A stretch of 64,000 bases of DNA. Origin: JAGLCW01 sp964427915. GTDB lineage: Bacteria > Caldisericota > Caldisericia > UBA6126. Position numbers and translations under genes: made by a program. The notes under the pieces were generated by a model. That model was not told the origin of the DNA, did no database searches, and saw nothing but the letters and a program-made list of their open reading frames with translations. This document shows positions 44,155 through 52,774 of this stretch, piece by piece. How positions within the stretch are numbered: position 1 is the first letter of the stretch; each line of letters begins with the position of its first letter. The stretch covers positions 1 through 64,000 of the forward strand of contig CAYRWA010000080.1 of assembly GCA_964427915.1 (NCBI GenBank), written 5' to 3'.

Positions 44155-44845
44155 TATCGGGGGGATGCCAATTATCTGGCATATCATGAAAAATTATGCA
44201 GGATTTGGTCATATTGATTTTGTGGTATGTCTTGGATACAAAGGGAACAAGATCAAAGAATTCTTTCATCAATACTTTTTGCATCATTCCAATGTTACTT
44301 TCCACCTTGGAAACGGCTCAATGGATGTTCATGAAACGTGTGCTGAATCCTGGAACATTACCCTTGTAGATACCGGCCTAGATACGTATACGGGGGGCCG
44401 TATCAAAAGAATCCAACATTATATTGGCAACGAAACGTTTATGCTAACCTATTGCGATGGTTTAGCAGACGTAAACATACAACAATTGGTTGCGTTTCAC
44501 AAACAACACGGGAAAAAAGCTACTATGACTTCGGTCCAACAGCCAAGCCGCTTCGGCTTGTTACAAAGCGAACCTTCCGGACTTGTTCAAACATTTCAAG
44601 AAAAACCGATGGAAGAAAGTGCCTGGATTAATGGGGGATATTTTGTACTGGAACCTTCTGTTTTTGAAACTATTCCGGGAGATCAAACGATCTGGGAACG
44701 AGATCCTCTAGAAAAATTAGTGCAAGAAAAACAATTGATGGTTTTCCCTCATAAGGGATATTGGCAGTGCATGGATACGTTGCGTGACAAACAACTGTTA
44801 GAACAAGAATGGGAAACCGGTCATGCTGCTTGGAAGAACTGGTAA
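44075..44845 (+). CDS. rfbF: Glucose-1-phosphate cytidylyltransferase
   Basis: Makes CDP-glucose from CTP and glucose-1-phosphate. 256 residues. LAGGYGTRLSEETENKPKPL at the N-terminus, YCDGLADVN catalytic aspartate region, and GGYFVLEPSVF are all typical RfbF. First enzyme of the CDP-deoxysugar route. Starts inside the 3' end of ogt. Family length is about 257, so the start is right. Confidence 0.95.
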   Translation: MKVVLLAGGYGTRLSEETENKPKPLIDIGGMPIIWHIMKNYAGFGHIDFVVCLGYKGNKIKEFFHQYFLHHSNVTFHLGNGSMDVHETCAESWNITLVDTGLDTYTGGRIKRIQHYIGNETFMLTYCDGLADVNIQQLVAFHKQHGKKATMTSVQQPSRFGLLQSEPSGLVQTFQEKPMEESAWINGGYFVLEPSVFETIPGDQTIWERDPLEKLVQEKQLMVFPHKGYWQCMDTLRDKQLLEQEWETGHAAWKNW

Positions 44846-44866
44846 GCAGTGGCAGGAATTTGATGA

Positions 44867-45832
44867 ATGAAACATAAAAATATTCTTATAACCGGAGCCT
44901 CAGGGTTTATTGGCTCACACCTAACTCGATCTTTTCAAGAGTGTGCGCAGGTATATGTTGCTCAACGCAAAGGGTCTCATGAAGAAAACTGGAGGAATAC
45001 AACAGAGCAGAATGTAAAGTTCCTTGATTTGGATTCTTTGCGAAACGGAACCCTGGAAACAACCACGACCGGGGAAGAGATCCCTATATTTGATTGTGTG
45101 TACCACTTAGCAGCTCCAAGCACATTGTCTGCTGCGGAAGACGAGAATAATCTTGTCGACGGTGGCATTGCATTCACCTTGAACATGATATCTTTTTGTG
45201 CCAGATGCAAAGCAAAAAAGCTTGTGATTGCAGGAAGCTCTCACGAATATGGTGATCATGGTTGCAAACCACTCACTGAAACCATGGCTTTGCAACCCGT
45301 TCATATGTATGGTGCTATGAAGGCGGCTACTACAACCCTCAGTGGGGTGTATGCCCAGCAATTAGACGTTCCACTTCATATTGCTCGTTTTTTTACGGTG
45401 TATGGGCCAGCAGATAAACCTAAGAATGTCATACCATCAATGATTGAGGCTTCCTATACAGAAGTTCCCTTAGATTTAACCCCAGGGGAACAAATCCGAG
45501 ATTACATTTATATTGACGACGTCATCGAAGGACTTCACTGTTTACAAAATTCGACCCATCCCACTGGCTCCATATTCAATTTCGGAACGGGTGTAGGAAC
45601 AAGCCTTCTAGATGTCGCTGCTATGCTCATACAAAAAGAAAACGTGGATCCGTCTTTGTTTCGATTTGACGTAAAACCATATTATGACAAAGAAGTTATG
45701 TATATGGTTGGGAATTCTTCCAAGGCACACAAACACCTTAAATGGTCAGCCAAGGTATCCTTGGAAGAAGGATTGCACCTAACATATCAGTGGTACCACC
45801 GGTATTATAGAGAGGTGTTCCATGCGAGATAA
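44867..45832 (+). CDS. NAD(P)-dependent SDR epimerase/reductase
   Basis: 321-residue extended SDR. Cofactor motif TGASGFIGSH at residues 8-17; catalytic Y148 and K152 in YGAMKA; FTVYGPADKP and DYIYIDDVIEG follow. Between rfbF and rfbG, it most likely reduces or epimerises the CDP-4-keto-6-deoxyglucose made by RfbG, as paratose or 6-deoxysugar synthases do; the exact product is inference. Overlaps rfbG by 11 bases. Confidence 0.85.
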   Translation: MKHKNILITGASGFIGSHLTRSFQECAQVYVAQRKGSHEENWRNTTEQNVKFLDLDSLRNGTLETTTTGEEIPIFDCVYHLAAPSTLSAAEDENNLVDGGIAFTLNMISFCARCKAKKLVIAGSSHEYGDHGCKPLTETMALQPVHMYGAMKAATTTLSGVYAQQLDVPLHIARFFTVYGPADKPKNVIPSMIEASYTEVPLDLTPGEQIRDYIYIDDVIEGLHCLQNSTHPTGSIFNFGTGVGTSLLDVAAMLIQKENVDPSLFRFDVKPYYDKEVMYMVGNSSKAHKHLKWSAKVSLEEGLHLTYQWYHRYYREVFHAR

Positions 45833-46910
45833 AATCAATTTGTCTTCTTTTTATCAAGGGAAACGAGTTTTTGTTACGGGACATACCGGATTCAAGGGAA
45901 GCTGGCTATGTCAATGGCTTGCGACAATGGGAGCTGATGTTATGGGATATTCACTAGATATTCCCACCAAGCCCTCTCTTTTCGAAGTCTTGCAGTTGTC
46001 AACGCAGCTACGAGATATTCGTGGCGATATCCGTGACTATAGCGCCATAAAAAAACAAATCCAATCTTTTCAGCCACATGTTCTTTTTCATCTTGCCGCG
46101 CAGCCCATTGTAAGAGACTCTTACAAAAAACCTCTTGAAACATTTGAAACCAACGTTATGGGGAGCATTCATATCATGGAATGTATATGGGAAATAGTGA
46201 AAACCCAACCTACATTTCCTTTAAAATCTGTAGTGATGGTTACAAGTGACAAATGCTATGAAAATCAAAATCAAGTGATGGGATATCGAGAAAGCGATCC
46301 TATGGGTGGTCATGATCCATACAGCGCAAGCAAAGGGTGTATGGAGATTGCCATATCGTCGTACCAAAAGTCCTTTTTTCAAAAGCTGCCTGTGGGAATT
46401 GCCACCGTAAGGGCAGGCAATGTTATTGGAGGGGGCGATTGGGGCAAAGATCGTTTGCTACCAGATATTGCAAGGGCATTCTCGGTTTCGCAAACAGTGA
46501 TTCTACGCAATCCATTGTCTGTTCGTCCTTGGCAACATGTATTGGAGCCTTTATCCGGATATTTACTGGTAGGGAAACGTTTGACAGAGGACCCAACATC
46601 CTTTAGCGAGGGTTGGAATCTAGGACCTTTAGAAACGGATATTGCAACCGTGGAAGAAGTTGTAAAAAAGAGCATTCAAGTATGGCCAACCAATACCTAC
46701 CATATACAACAGGATAATTCTCTCCATGAGACCAATATTCTCCAGCTTGATGTCCACAAAGCTATTGCAAAGCTTCAATGGAAACCAACTTGGACACTGA
46801 ATGAAGCAATTGAAAAAACAATTAAATGGTACAAAACCTTTTATGAGAAAGGATCAGAAGCTTCAAAAGTGGAGACAAGCCAACAGATTTTGGATTACAT
46901 GAATGTCTAA
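45822..46910 (+). CDS. rfbG: CDP-glucose 4,6-dehydratase
   Basis: Converts CDP-glucose to CDP-4-keto-6-deoxyglucose. 362 residues, the normal size. TGHTGFKGSWLC cofactor motif, VTSDKCYEN, Y167 and K171 in DPYSASK, and VRAGNVIGGGDW are diagnostic. No rfbH (3-dehydrase) is seen, so a 3,6-dideoxysugar is not indicated. Overlaps both neighbours. Confidence 0.95.
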   Translation: MRDKINLSSFYQGKRVFVTGHTGFKGSWLCQWLATMGADVMGYSLDIPTKPSLFEVLQLSTQLRDIRGDIRDYSAIKKQIQSFQPHVLFHLAAQPIVRDSYKKPLETFETNVMGSIHIMECIWEIVKTQPTFPLKSVVMVTSDKCYENQNQVMGYRESDPMGGHDPYSASKGCMEIAISSYQKSFFQKLPVGIATVRAGNVIGGGDWGKDRLLPDIARAFSVSQTVILRNPLSVRPWQHVLEPLSGYLLVGKRLTEDPTSFSEGWNLGPLETDIATVEEVVKKSIQVWPTNTYHIQQDNSLHETNILQLDVHKAIAKLQWKPTWTLNEAIEKTIKWYKTFYEKGSEASKVETSQQILDYMNV

Positions 46911-47487
46911 AACAGTACTATACTCTTTTGCACCGTTTGGGAATCTTCAGAGTAATCCTGGGGCAGAAATTGCTTCAAAGATTCATGCTAGCCAAAGCCA
47001 ATGTAGTCTATGTATTTTGCCAGTCACCTTTCGTTGTCAAAAAGAACTATTGGCTTCTTTTTTGGAAACGAAACCAGACCGCATTATTGGATTTGGGGTT
47101 GCAGCAGGAATACCCAATGTTCATGTTGAGTGCTATGCGTTAAATGAAGTACATGCCCGGATACCAGATAATGAAGGAAACCAACCTTCTTTGGTTCCTA
47201 TTCTTCCACATGAACCGTCTGCATATCGCACCAGCATGGATGTGGAGAAAATCGTAACGGATTTGCAAGCGAATGCTATTCCTGCAGCTTTATCCTTTCA
47301 TGCAGGACTATATGTTTGCAATTATTCGTACTACTGGACACTGCACCTTTGTCGACTTCATCAGTTGGAAGGGTTGTTCATTCACGTGCCATTATCACCC
47401 AAGGAAGCAATCCGGCAAAAATCTGCACAATCTTCATTTCCCCCTTCCATGATTGCAGAGGCCCTATCTCATACGTTATTTCCCTAG
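46903..47487 (+). CDS. pcp: Pyroglutamyl-peptidase I (C15)
   Basis: Removes N-terminal pyroglutamate from peptides in the cytosol. 194 residues. The C15 triad is complete: E76, C139 (YVCNYSY) and H161 (FIHVP). ARIPDNEGNQP, the most conserved family stretch, is intact. The N-terminus FAPFG replaces the usual GFEPFG, and the region is shorter than the typical 200-215 residues. Overlaps rfbG by 8 bases, so co-transcribed with the sugar genes without an obvious functional link. Confidence 0.9.
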   Translation: MSKTVLYSFAPFGNLQSNPGAEIASKIHASQSQCSLCILPVTFRCQKELLASFLETKPDRIIGFGVAAGIPNVHVECYALNEVHARIPDNEGNQPSLVPILPHEPSAYRTSMDVEKIVTDLQANAIPAALSFHAGLYVCNYSYYWTLHLCRLHQLEGLFIHVPLSPKEAIRQKSAQSSFPPSMIAEALSHTLFP

Positions 47488-48554
47488 GGAAGTTCTTCCA
47501 GTATTTTCTGCAACCGACGTGCCTTTTCTTCTGTCCCCTCTTGCTTGGCAATTTTTTTATTCATGTGACCATGCTCACTTATAAGTGAAGGGTTTGTGGC
47601 ATATCGAACGATCGCATCATGCAATTCGCGTTTTGTATCCACAAAAAAACCATTGTGGTCTGGAATAATGAATTCTCTTGCGGATGTTACATTGATACCA
47701 GAGATGATACCCATGCCTGATGCCATGGCTTCGGGAATAGTTAATCCCCACCCAGCATACGAAGGGTAGCTGATGAGAACATCGGCATGAAGATATACAT
47801 CTTGCACCCCCTCCCAGCTGTCCACATCGATCCATTTGGTAATGGAAGAAAGAACCGATGATGATCGAATTCGTTTTTCCAAGGAGGGTCTGTCTGGGCC
47901 ATTGCCAGAAAGGACGAGTCGAATAGTAGGAACGCTTGAGTAAGCCTTTTCGATAGCATCCACTATATCATGTACGCGAAAACGTTCATTCATACTTCCA
48001 CTGTGTAAAAAAGTAACCGTTTCTGCTGGAGTGCGAACAGGATGACCCAATTCTCGTTGAATATCTGCAGCATATCCAAAAAGAAACACTTTTTTGGACT
48101 TAAAACGGTAGTAGTCAAGAGTTTTATAGCCAGAACATAGAATGCCATCAATTTTTCTGTACAAAATTCTTCGAATCACTTCTTTGAAACCATTTTGCGC
48201 AACTGGCATTTCAAATGGCCCCATCAAAATCTTTTTTTTGTGTTTCACAGCCCATTTGTAGGCAGGGTACCAAGAAAGATTGTTCCATCTACCATGTAGT
48301 ACTAGATAATCGGGCACAAATCGGTTCATATGATGGTTGATAGAAGGACAATAAAAAAACTGACCCTTTTTAAGATATGTTTGCAAGATTTTACAGTAAT
48401 CCGGGAGTTTTTGCTCCCAGTAAGAGGGTCTTGTTGAATCTGCTATCGATTGCATAAACCAAAATTCTACATCCAAATGTTGGTGTAGTGATTTTGCAAA
48501 CGCTACTTGATAAGGCGCTGGAATATGTGTAATAACAACCGCTTTCTTTTTCAT
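47484..48554 (-). CDS. GT4-type glycosyltransferase
   Basis: 356 residues. N-terminal THIPAPYQVAFAKSL and a C-terminal Rossmann domain with FLHSGSMNERFRVHDIVDAI, LSGNGPDRPSLEKRI, and the donor-site region SYAGWGLTIPEAMASGMGII (20 residues) ending in the EX7E-type motif. No membrane helix. AGAGGT precedes the ATG. Opposite in strand to the CDP-sugar cassette, whose last gene it overlaps by 4 bases; may use its product, but donor is unknown. Confidence 0.88.
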   Translation of the reverse strand: MKKKAVVITHIPAPYQVAFAKSLHQHLDVEFWFMQSIADSTRPSYWEQKLPDYCKILQTYLKKGQFFYCPSINHHMNRFVPDYLVLHGRWNNLSWYPAYKWAVKHKKKILMGPFEMPVAQNGFKEVIRRILYRKIDGILCSGYKTLDYYRFKSKKVFLFGYAADIQRELGHPVRTPAETVTFLHSGSMNERFRVHDIVDAIEKAYSSVPTIRLVLSGNGPDRPSLEKRIRSSSVLSSITKWIDVDSWEGVQDVYLHADVLISYPSYAGWGLTIPEAMASGMGIISGINVTSAREFIIPDHNGFFVDTKRELHDAIVRYATNPSLISEHGHMNKKIAKQEGTEEKARRLQKILEELP

Positions 48555-48602
48555 AGTACCTCTTTTGGAAGTCTCTTACTTCGATCTTTTTACAGTGCCT
48601 AT

Positions 48603-48632
48603 ATTATAAAAAGAATGGGGGATAAAAAGCAA
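48603..48632 (-). promoter_or_regulatory. Possible promoter of the GT4 glycosyltransferase
   Basis: Minus strand TATAAT (48608-48603) with a weak TTGCTT (48632-48627) 18 bases upstream. Confidence 0.35.
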
Positions 48633-48668
48633 TCATTTCTTCTTTCGCTTAGTAAATGTATTTCGTAG

Positions 48669-48696
48669 TTGCAACCCCTTGTTGATCAAGTAAAAT
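48669..48696 (+). promoter_or_regulatory. Promoter of hisS-aspS, giving a leaderless transcript
   Basis: TTGCAA (48669-48674), 16-base spacer, TAAAAT (48691-48696). The expected start, 6-8 bases after the -10, falls on the hisS ATG at 48703. No Shine-Dalgarno and no T-box leader is present. Confidence 0.5.
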
Positions 48697-48702
48697 GTTT
48701 CT

Positions 48703-49980
48703 ATGAAATACAAACGAGTTAAAGGTACGCGTGACATATTACCACAAGAATGGATCCTCCGAGAGGTTATCATTGATGTGCTCCGAACAACAGCCTATTC
48801 TTTTGGATATGGCGAGATAACAACTCCCATTCTCGAAGAAGCAGGGTTGTTTATTCATTCTGTTGGGGATGCATCTGATATTGTAACAAAAGAAATGTAT
48901 ACTCTGGTTGATAAGGCAGGACGAGATTTAGTATTAATTCCAGAAGGCACTGCTGGTATCTGTAGGGCTTACATTGAATCCAAAATGATAGTGTGGCCAA
49001 AACCAGTGAAGCTTTTTTACTTCCAACGCCTGTTTCGATATGAGAAGCCCCAAAAAGGACGATATCGAGAGTTTTCACAGTTTGGCGTCGAGTGTTTTGG
49101 AAGCCAATCTCCTATGGCCGATGCAGAGATGATATCGTTGGCTCATACGATGCTAAAGAAGCTTCGTTTTTCTTCTCTTACATTGCATATTAACACACTA
49201 GGATGTGATGAGTGTAGAAAAGAGTATAGAGCAGCTCTTATTCGTTATTTTCAATCCTTTGAAAACACGCTATGTGAGGATTGTCAAAAACGATTAGAGA
49301 CCAATCCCCTGCGAATTCTGGATTGCAAGAATCCTTCTTGCAAGAAATCTGTAGCGGATGCTCCGACGATTCAGCCCTATTTGTGCGATACTTGCAGGAG
49401 TCATTTCCAAAGCCTACTGGAGTGTTTGGATGCACTGGATATCCCTTATCTCGTTGATTATGAATTGGTGAGAGGATTGGACTATTATACCCAAACTGTC
49501 TTTGAATTTGTTTCCCAAGATTTAGGTGCACAAGGAACCGTTTTGGGTGGAGGGCGATACGATGGACTCGTCGAAAAGGAATTAGAGGGTCCTCCGACGC
49601 CTGCTATTGGGTTTGCAATGGGCTTGGAAAGAATCACAATGTTGCTAGAAACAAAACGAACAGAGTTGCCTATTCGAACTACTGATCCAATGTTGTATAT
49701 TGCTCATTTTGGTGGAAAAACAGCTGCCCTTAGTCTTCAAATTGCCCAAGATCTTCGTCAGCAAGGATTACATGTGCTAGTAGATCTTGAAGGAAAAGGC
49801 ATGAAGAAGGTATTTGAAATAGCGGAAAAGAGAAACGCACACTACCTTTTGGTTCTTGGAGAAGACGAAGAAAAGACCGGGATCGTAAGTATCCGTAATC
49901 TTGCAACCCGAGAAAGCAAAAAAGTAGAGATTTCTGCCATCCCATCTTTTTTCTTACAAGGGGACATGAATGAATTATAG
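48703..49980 (+). CDS. hisS: Histidine-tRNA ligase
   Basis: Class II synthetase, 425 residues. RGTRDILP-type start (VKGTRDILPQEW), motif 2 FRYEKPQKGRYREFSQFGVE (20 residues), histidine-A motif LVRGLDYYTQTVFEF, and motif 3 GFAMGLERI. C-terminal anticodon domain from about 325. A four-cysteine insert (CEDC...CKNPSC) near residues 190-215 is seen in many Firmicutes. Overlaps aspS by 11 bases, the classic hisS-aspS pair. Confidence 0.97.
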   Translation: MKYKRVKGTRDILPQEWILREVIIDVLRTTAYSFGYGEITTPILEEAGLFIHSVGDASDIVTKEMYTLVDKAGRDLVLIPEGTAGICRAYIESKMIVWPKPVKLFYFQRLFRYEKPQKGRYREFSQFGVECFGSQSPMADAEMISLAHTMLKKLRFSSLTLHINTLGCDECRKEYRAALIRYFQSFENTLCEDCQKRLETNPLRILDCKNPSCKKSVADAPTIQPYLCDTCRSHFQSLLECLDALDIPYLVDYELVRGLDYYTQTVFEFVSQDLGAQGTVLGGGRYDGLVEKELEGPPTPAIGFAMGLERITMLLETKRTELPIRTTDPMLYIAHFGGKTAALSLQIAQDLRQQGLHVLVDLEGKGMKKVFEIAEKRNAHYLLVLGEDEEKTGIVSIRNLATRESKKVEISAIPSFFLQGDMNEL

Positions 49981-51715
49981 AGATGAATATTGCGGTTTGG
50001 TTACCGACAAATGGTGCGATCAGACAATCACTTTATCTGGCTGGGTCGATCGAACAAGAGAAGTAGGTGGGGTTACTTTTGTCCTTTTGCGCGATCACAC
50101 TGGTGTGGTACAGCTGGTGTTTTCTTCCCACCTATTGCAGAAAGCACATGAGCTCAATCATGAAGATGTCATTCAGATTCAAGGGGCTGTTTCTAGGCGC
50201 AACCCAAACGAAATCAACTCTGCGATGAAAACGGGCACAGTAGAGATTCATGTCCATTCGATCGCTATTTTAAATCGATGCAAACTTGCCCCCTTTGAAG
50301 TTCGCAAGTCGATGGAAGTAGACGAAAACCTTCGCATGAAACACCGGTATATTGATCTTCGACATCCGAAAATGAATTCCAATATGCGACTGCGTCATGT
50401 TTTGTTACAAACTACAAGGAACTATTTTTCGGACCATCAATTTATAGAAGTAGAAACCCCTTATCTGGGGAAAAGTACACCCGAAGGCGCTCGCGATTTT
50501 TTAGTGCCCTCGCGCATGAATCCTGGGAAGTTTTATGCACTTACGCAATCCCCTCAGTTGTATAAAGAAATGTTAATGGTGGGGGGTATTGATCGCTATT
50601 TTCAGATATGTCGGTGTTTTCGAGATGAAGATTTTCGATTGGATCGCCAACCAGAATTTACCCAAATAGATATGGAAATGGCATTTTCCAATGAAGAACA
50701 TCTGATTCCAATTCTAGAAGGATTAATGAAACAGATTGTGAAAAACTGTTTGCAACGCGATATTCATACCCCATTTGTAAAGATGACCTATGCACAAGCA
50801 CTGCAAACCTATGGAACGGATAAACCAGACCTCCGCTACGGGGTACCTATAGCCATTTTTCATGAGGAATTTAACAATCCCGACTATAAAAACTTCTACA
50901 CTGCTTACAAGGAAGAAAAAACAATTGCAGCCATTCCCATCGAGAGTAAATATATGGAACTTTCCAGAAAAGAATCGGACCAATTTTTAAAGGAAATTGA
51001 AAATCCACAGGTTGCTTTTTACTATGTAAAACATAAACCCGATGGAGTTGGACTCAACTTTCTTACCGGTGAAGACAAACAAAAAATTGCTGAAAGGTTA
51101 CAAACTGCAGATGGAGATGCTATTCTTTTTGCGTTAGGTACCAAAAAAGCAGTGTTTGAATCTCTTGGTAGAGCAAGAACTATTGTTGGGAAATCCATAT
51201 TGAAGGCAGAACCAGAACGGAAAGAACAATTGTGTTTTGCCTGGATTCACAAATTTCCATTGTTTTTGTGGAACGATGAAGAAAACCGTCTTGATTCCGC
51301 ACAACATCCTTTTACATTACCAAACATGGAACAGTTTGACCAGTACATTGATCAAGAACCTCTTCGTATTGAAAGTTGTTCATCTGACTTGGTTCTAAAT
51401 GGTTTTGAACTGGGCTCTGGTGGATCCAGAATTGTGGATCCTGATTTGCAACGCCAGGTTTTTGAAATCATTGGTGTTCCCCCAGACCAGATCGAGGAAC
51501 AGTTTGGCTATCTTCTACAAGCATTATCTTCTGGTGCCCCTCCTGAAGCAGGTTTTGCTCTTGGAGTTGATCGCATTGCTATGATTTTATCAGAGAGTGC
51601 TTCTCTGCGTGATGTAATAGCTTTTCCAAAAAATACAAAAGGGGCCAGTCCTTTAACAAAAGAGCCTTCTCCCATATCAGAGGAACAATGGAACGAGATA
51701 ACTAGGCGATCGTAG
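49970..51715 (+). CDS. aspS: Aspartate-tRNA ligase
   Basis: Class II synthetase, 581 residues. OB-fold anticodon domain about 1-105, catalytic domain with FLVPSRMNPGKFYALTQSPQ (20 residues; flipping loop/QSPQ motif), motif 2 FRDEDFRLDRQPEFTQID, GAD insert about 280-410, and motif 3 FALGVDRIAMIL. Bacterial-type with the GAD domain. Whether it also charges tRNA-Asn cannot be read here. Overlaps the following gene by one base. Confidence 0.96.
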   Translation: MNYRDEYCGLVTDKWCDQTITLSGWVDRTREVGGVTFVLLRDHTGVVQLVFSSHLLQKAHELNHEDVIQIQGAVSRRNPNEINSAMKTGTVEIHVHSIAILNRCKLAPFEVRKSMEVDENLRMKHRYIDLRHPKMNSNMRLRHVLLQTTRNYFSDHQFIEVETPYLGKSTPEGARDFLVPSRMNPGKFYALTQSPQLYKEMLMVGGIDRYFQICRCFRDEDFRLDRQPEFTQIDMEMAFSNEEHLIPILEGLMKQIVKNCLQRDIHTPFVKMTYAQALQTYGTDKPDLRYGVPIAIFHEEFNNPDYKNFYTAYKEEKTIAAIPIESKYMELSRKESDQFLKEIENPQVAFYYVKHKPDGVGLNFLTGEDKQKIAERLQTADGDAILFALGTKKAVFESLGRARTIVGKSILKAEPERKEQLCFAWIHKFPLFLWNDEENRLDSAQHPFTLPNMEQFDQYIDQEPLRIESCSSDLVLNGFELGSGGSRIVDPDLQRQVFEIIGVPPDQIEEQFGYLLQALSSGAPPEAGFALGVDRIAMILSESASLRDVIAFPKNTKGASPLTKEPSPISEEQWNEITRRS

Positions 51716-52758
51716 TGAAACGTTTTTTTGCTACTTGTTTTCTCGTGAGCGTTTTAGTTTCCACCCTTGGTTATTCCTATCCATCTTCAAGAGCTCTTGA
51801 AAATAGTCGTTGGATTCAACCAGGCTCGGTTATAGATGACTCCTTGTCCTATAAGATATATGCTTTTGCAACTACAGACATTCTGCTGACATGTGAAGAT
51901 CCCAATTTTCGCATTACCATCCTAGACAACGCAGAAAGGTTTGTTATAACGTCAGAGAAACCTTCCACCATACAGATTCAATCAGAGATTCATCAACCTG
52001 TTGTGCTTCGTTTTCATGCAAAAAGTGCTGTTCGTTTTCGGTATGGCGACCCCCATATAGCCTTTAAAGAATATGCCTCTATGTTTAAAGAATTTGCTAT
52101 TCCTTGGCAAAGGCGGATATATATTGAAGACTACCTATCTCCTATTGAAGGAAATCAGATAAAATATCCTGCAGAGATGTTTTATATCCCAGACCTTGTA
52201 ACATTTGGAGCCCCCTATACATGGGGTGGCAAGGAGTCGTTGCAGAGCATTGCTATGAAGCTGAATAAAAACAACTCTTTGTTTGAAGGTGTTCCTGCTC
52301 ATTTTCAAGATATGATTAACAACCAAGAAAATATGCATCCTGTGAATCTTGACGAAGGAGAGTCGATGTGGGATCTATCGAGAGGGAACGAAAATCCTTC
52401 TTATTGGACAGGGGTGGATTGTTCTGGACTTTTACAGCAGTGCTGTTACTATGCAGGGTTGCTGTGGAATTGGAGATCAGCCCCCATTGTTGCCAGTGGT
52501 GATTATAGAGGTGCCACTTCTTTTCCCATGGTTCGACCTGGTGATGTAATGGTATTGAAGAGAGATGGAATGGTAGTTCATTTTGGTGTGATATCAAAAA
52601 AGGGAGTTTCCATCCCAACCACGTACATGATTCATAGTGCATGGTTTACCAACTATCATTACAATACCAATACACTACAAAAAGTTGTGGAAACCTCTCT
52701 TTCTGAGTTTCGATCTGTGTATCAATGGGATATTGTTCGACTTTCGGTACCAGATTGA
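51715..52758 (+). CDS. Secreted NlpC/P60-like cysteine peptidase
   Basis: 347 residues. Signal peptide 1 to about 26. N-terminal beta-rich domain about 30-110 that I cannot name, then a papain-like NlpC/P60 fold: YTWGGK near residue 167, catalytic C236 in GVDCSGLLQ, H289 in VVHFGV and H307 as likely third residue, with RPGDVMVLK between. A long insert separates YTWGGK from the cysteine (about 65 residues), which is unusual. GTG start shares its G with the aspS stop. Probably cuts peptidoglycan peptides. Confidence 0.82.
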   Translation: MKRFFATCFLVSVLVSTLGYSYPSSRALENSRWIQPGSVIDDSLSYKIYAFATTDILLTCEDPNFRITILDNAERFVITSEKPSTIQIQSEIHQPVVLRFHAKSAVRFRYGDPHIAFKEYASMFKEFAIPWQRRIYIEDYLSPIEGNQIKYPAEMFYIPDLVTFGAPYTWGGKESLQSIAMKLNKNNSLFEGVPAHFQDMINNQENMHPVNLDEGESMWDLSRGNENPSYWTGVDCSGLLQQCCYYAGLLWNWRSAPIVASGDYRGATSFPMVRPGDVMVLKRDGMVVHFGVISKKGVSIPTTYMIHSAWFTNYHYNTNTLQKVVETSLSEFRSVYQWDIVRLSVPD

Positions 52759-52774
52759 TGGACACAAGAATCTC

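Noticed and set aside
48555..48702. T-box leader upstream of hisS
   Set aside because: Looked for a long leader with a T-box sequence and terminator; the promoter is at the start codon and no such structure fits.
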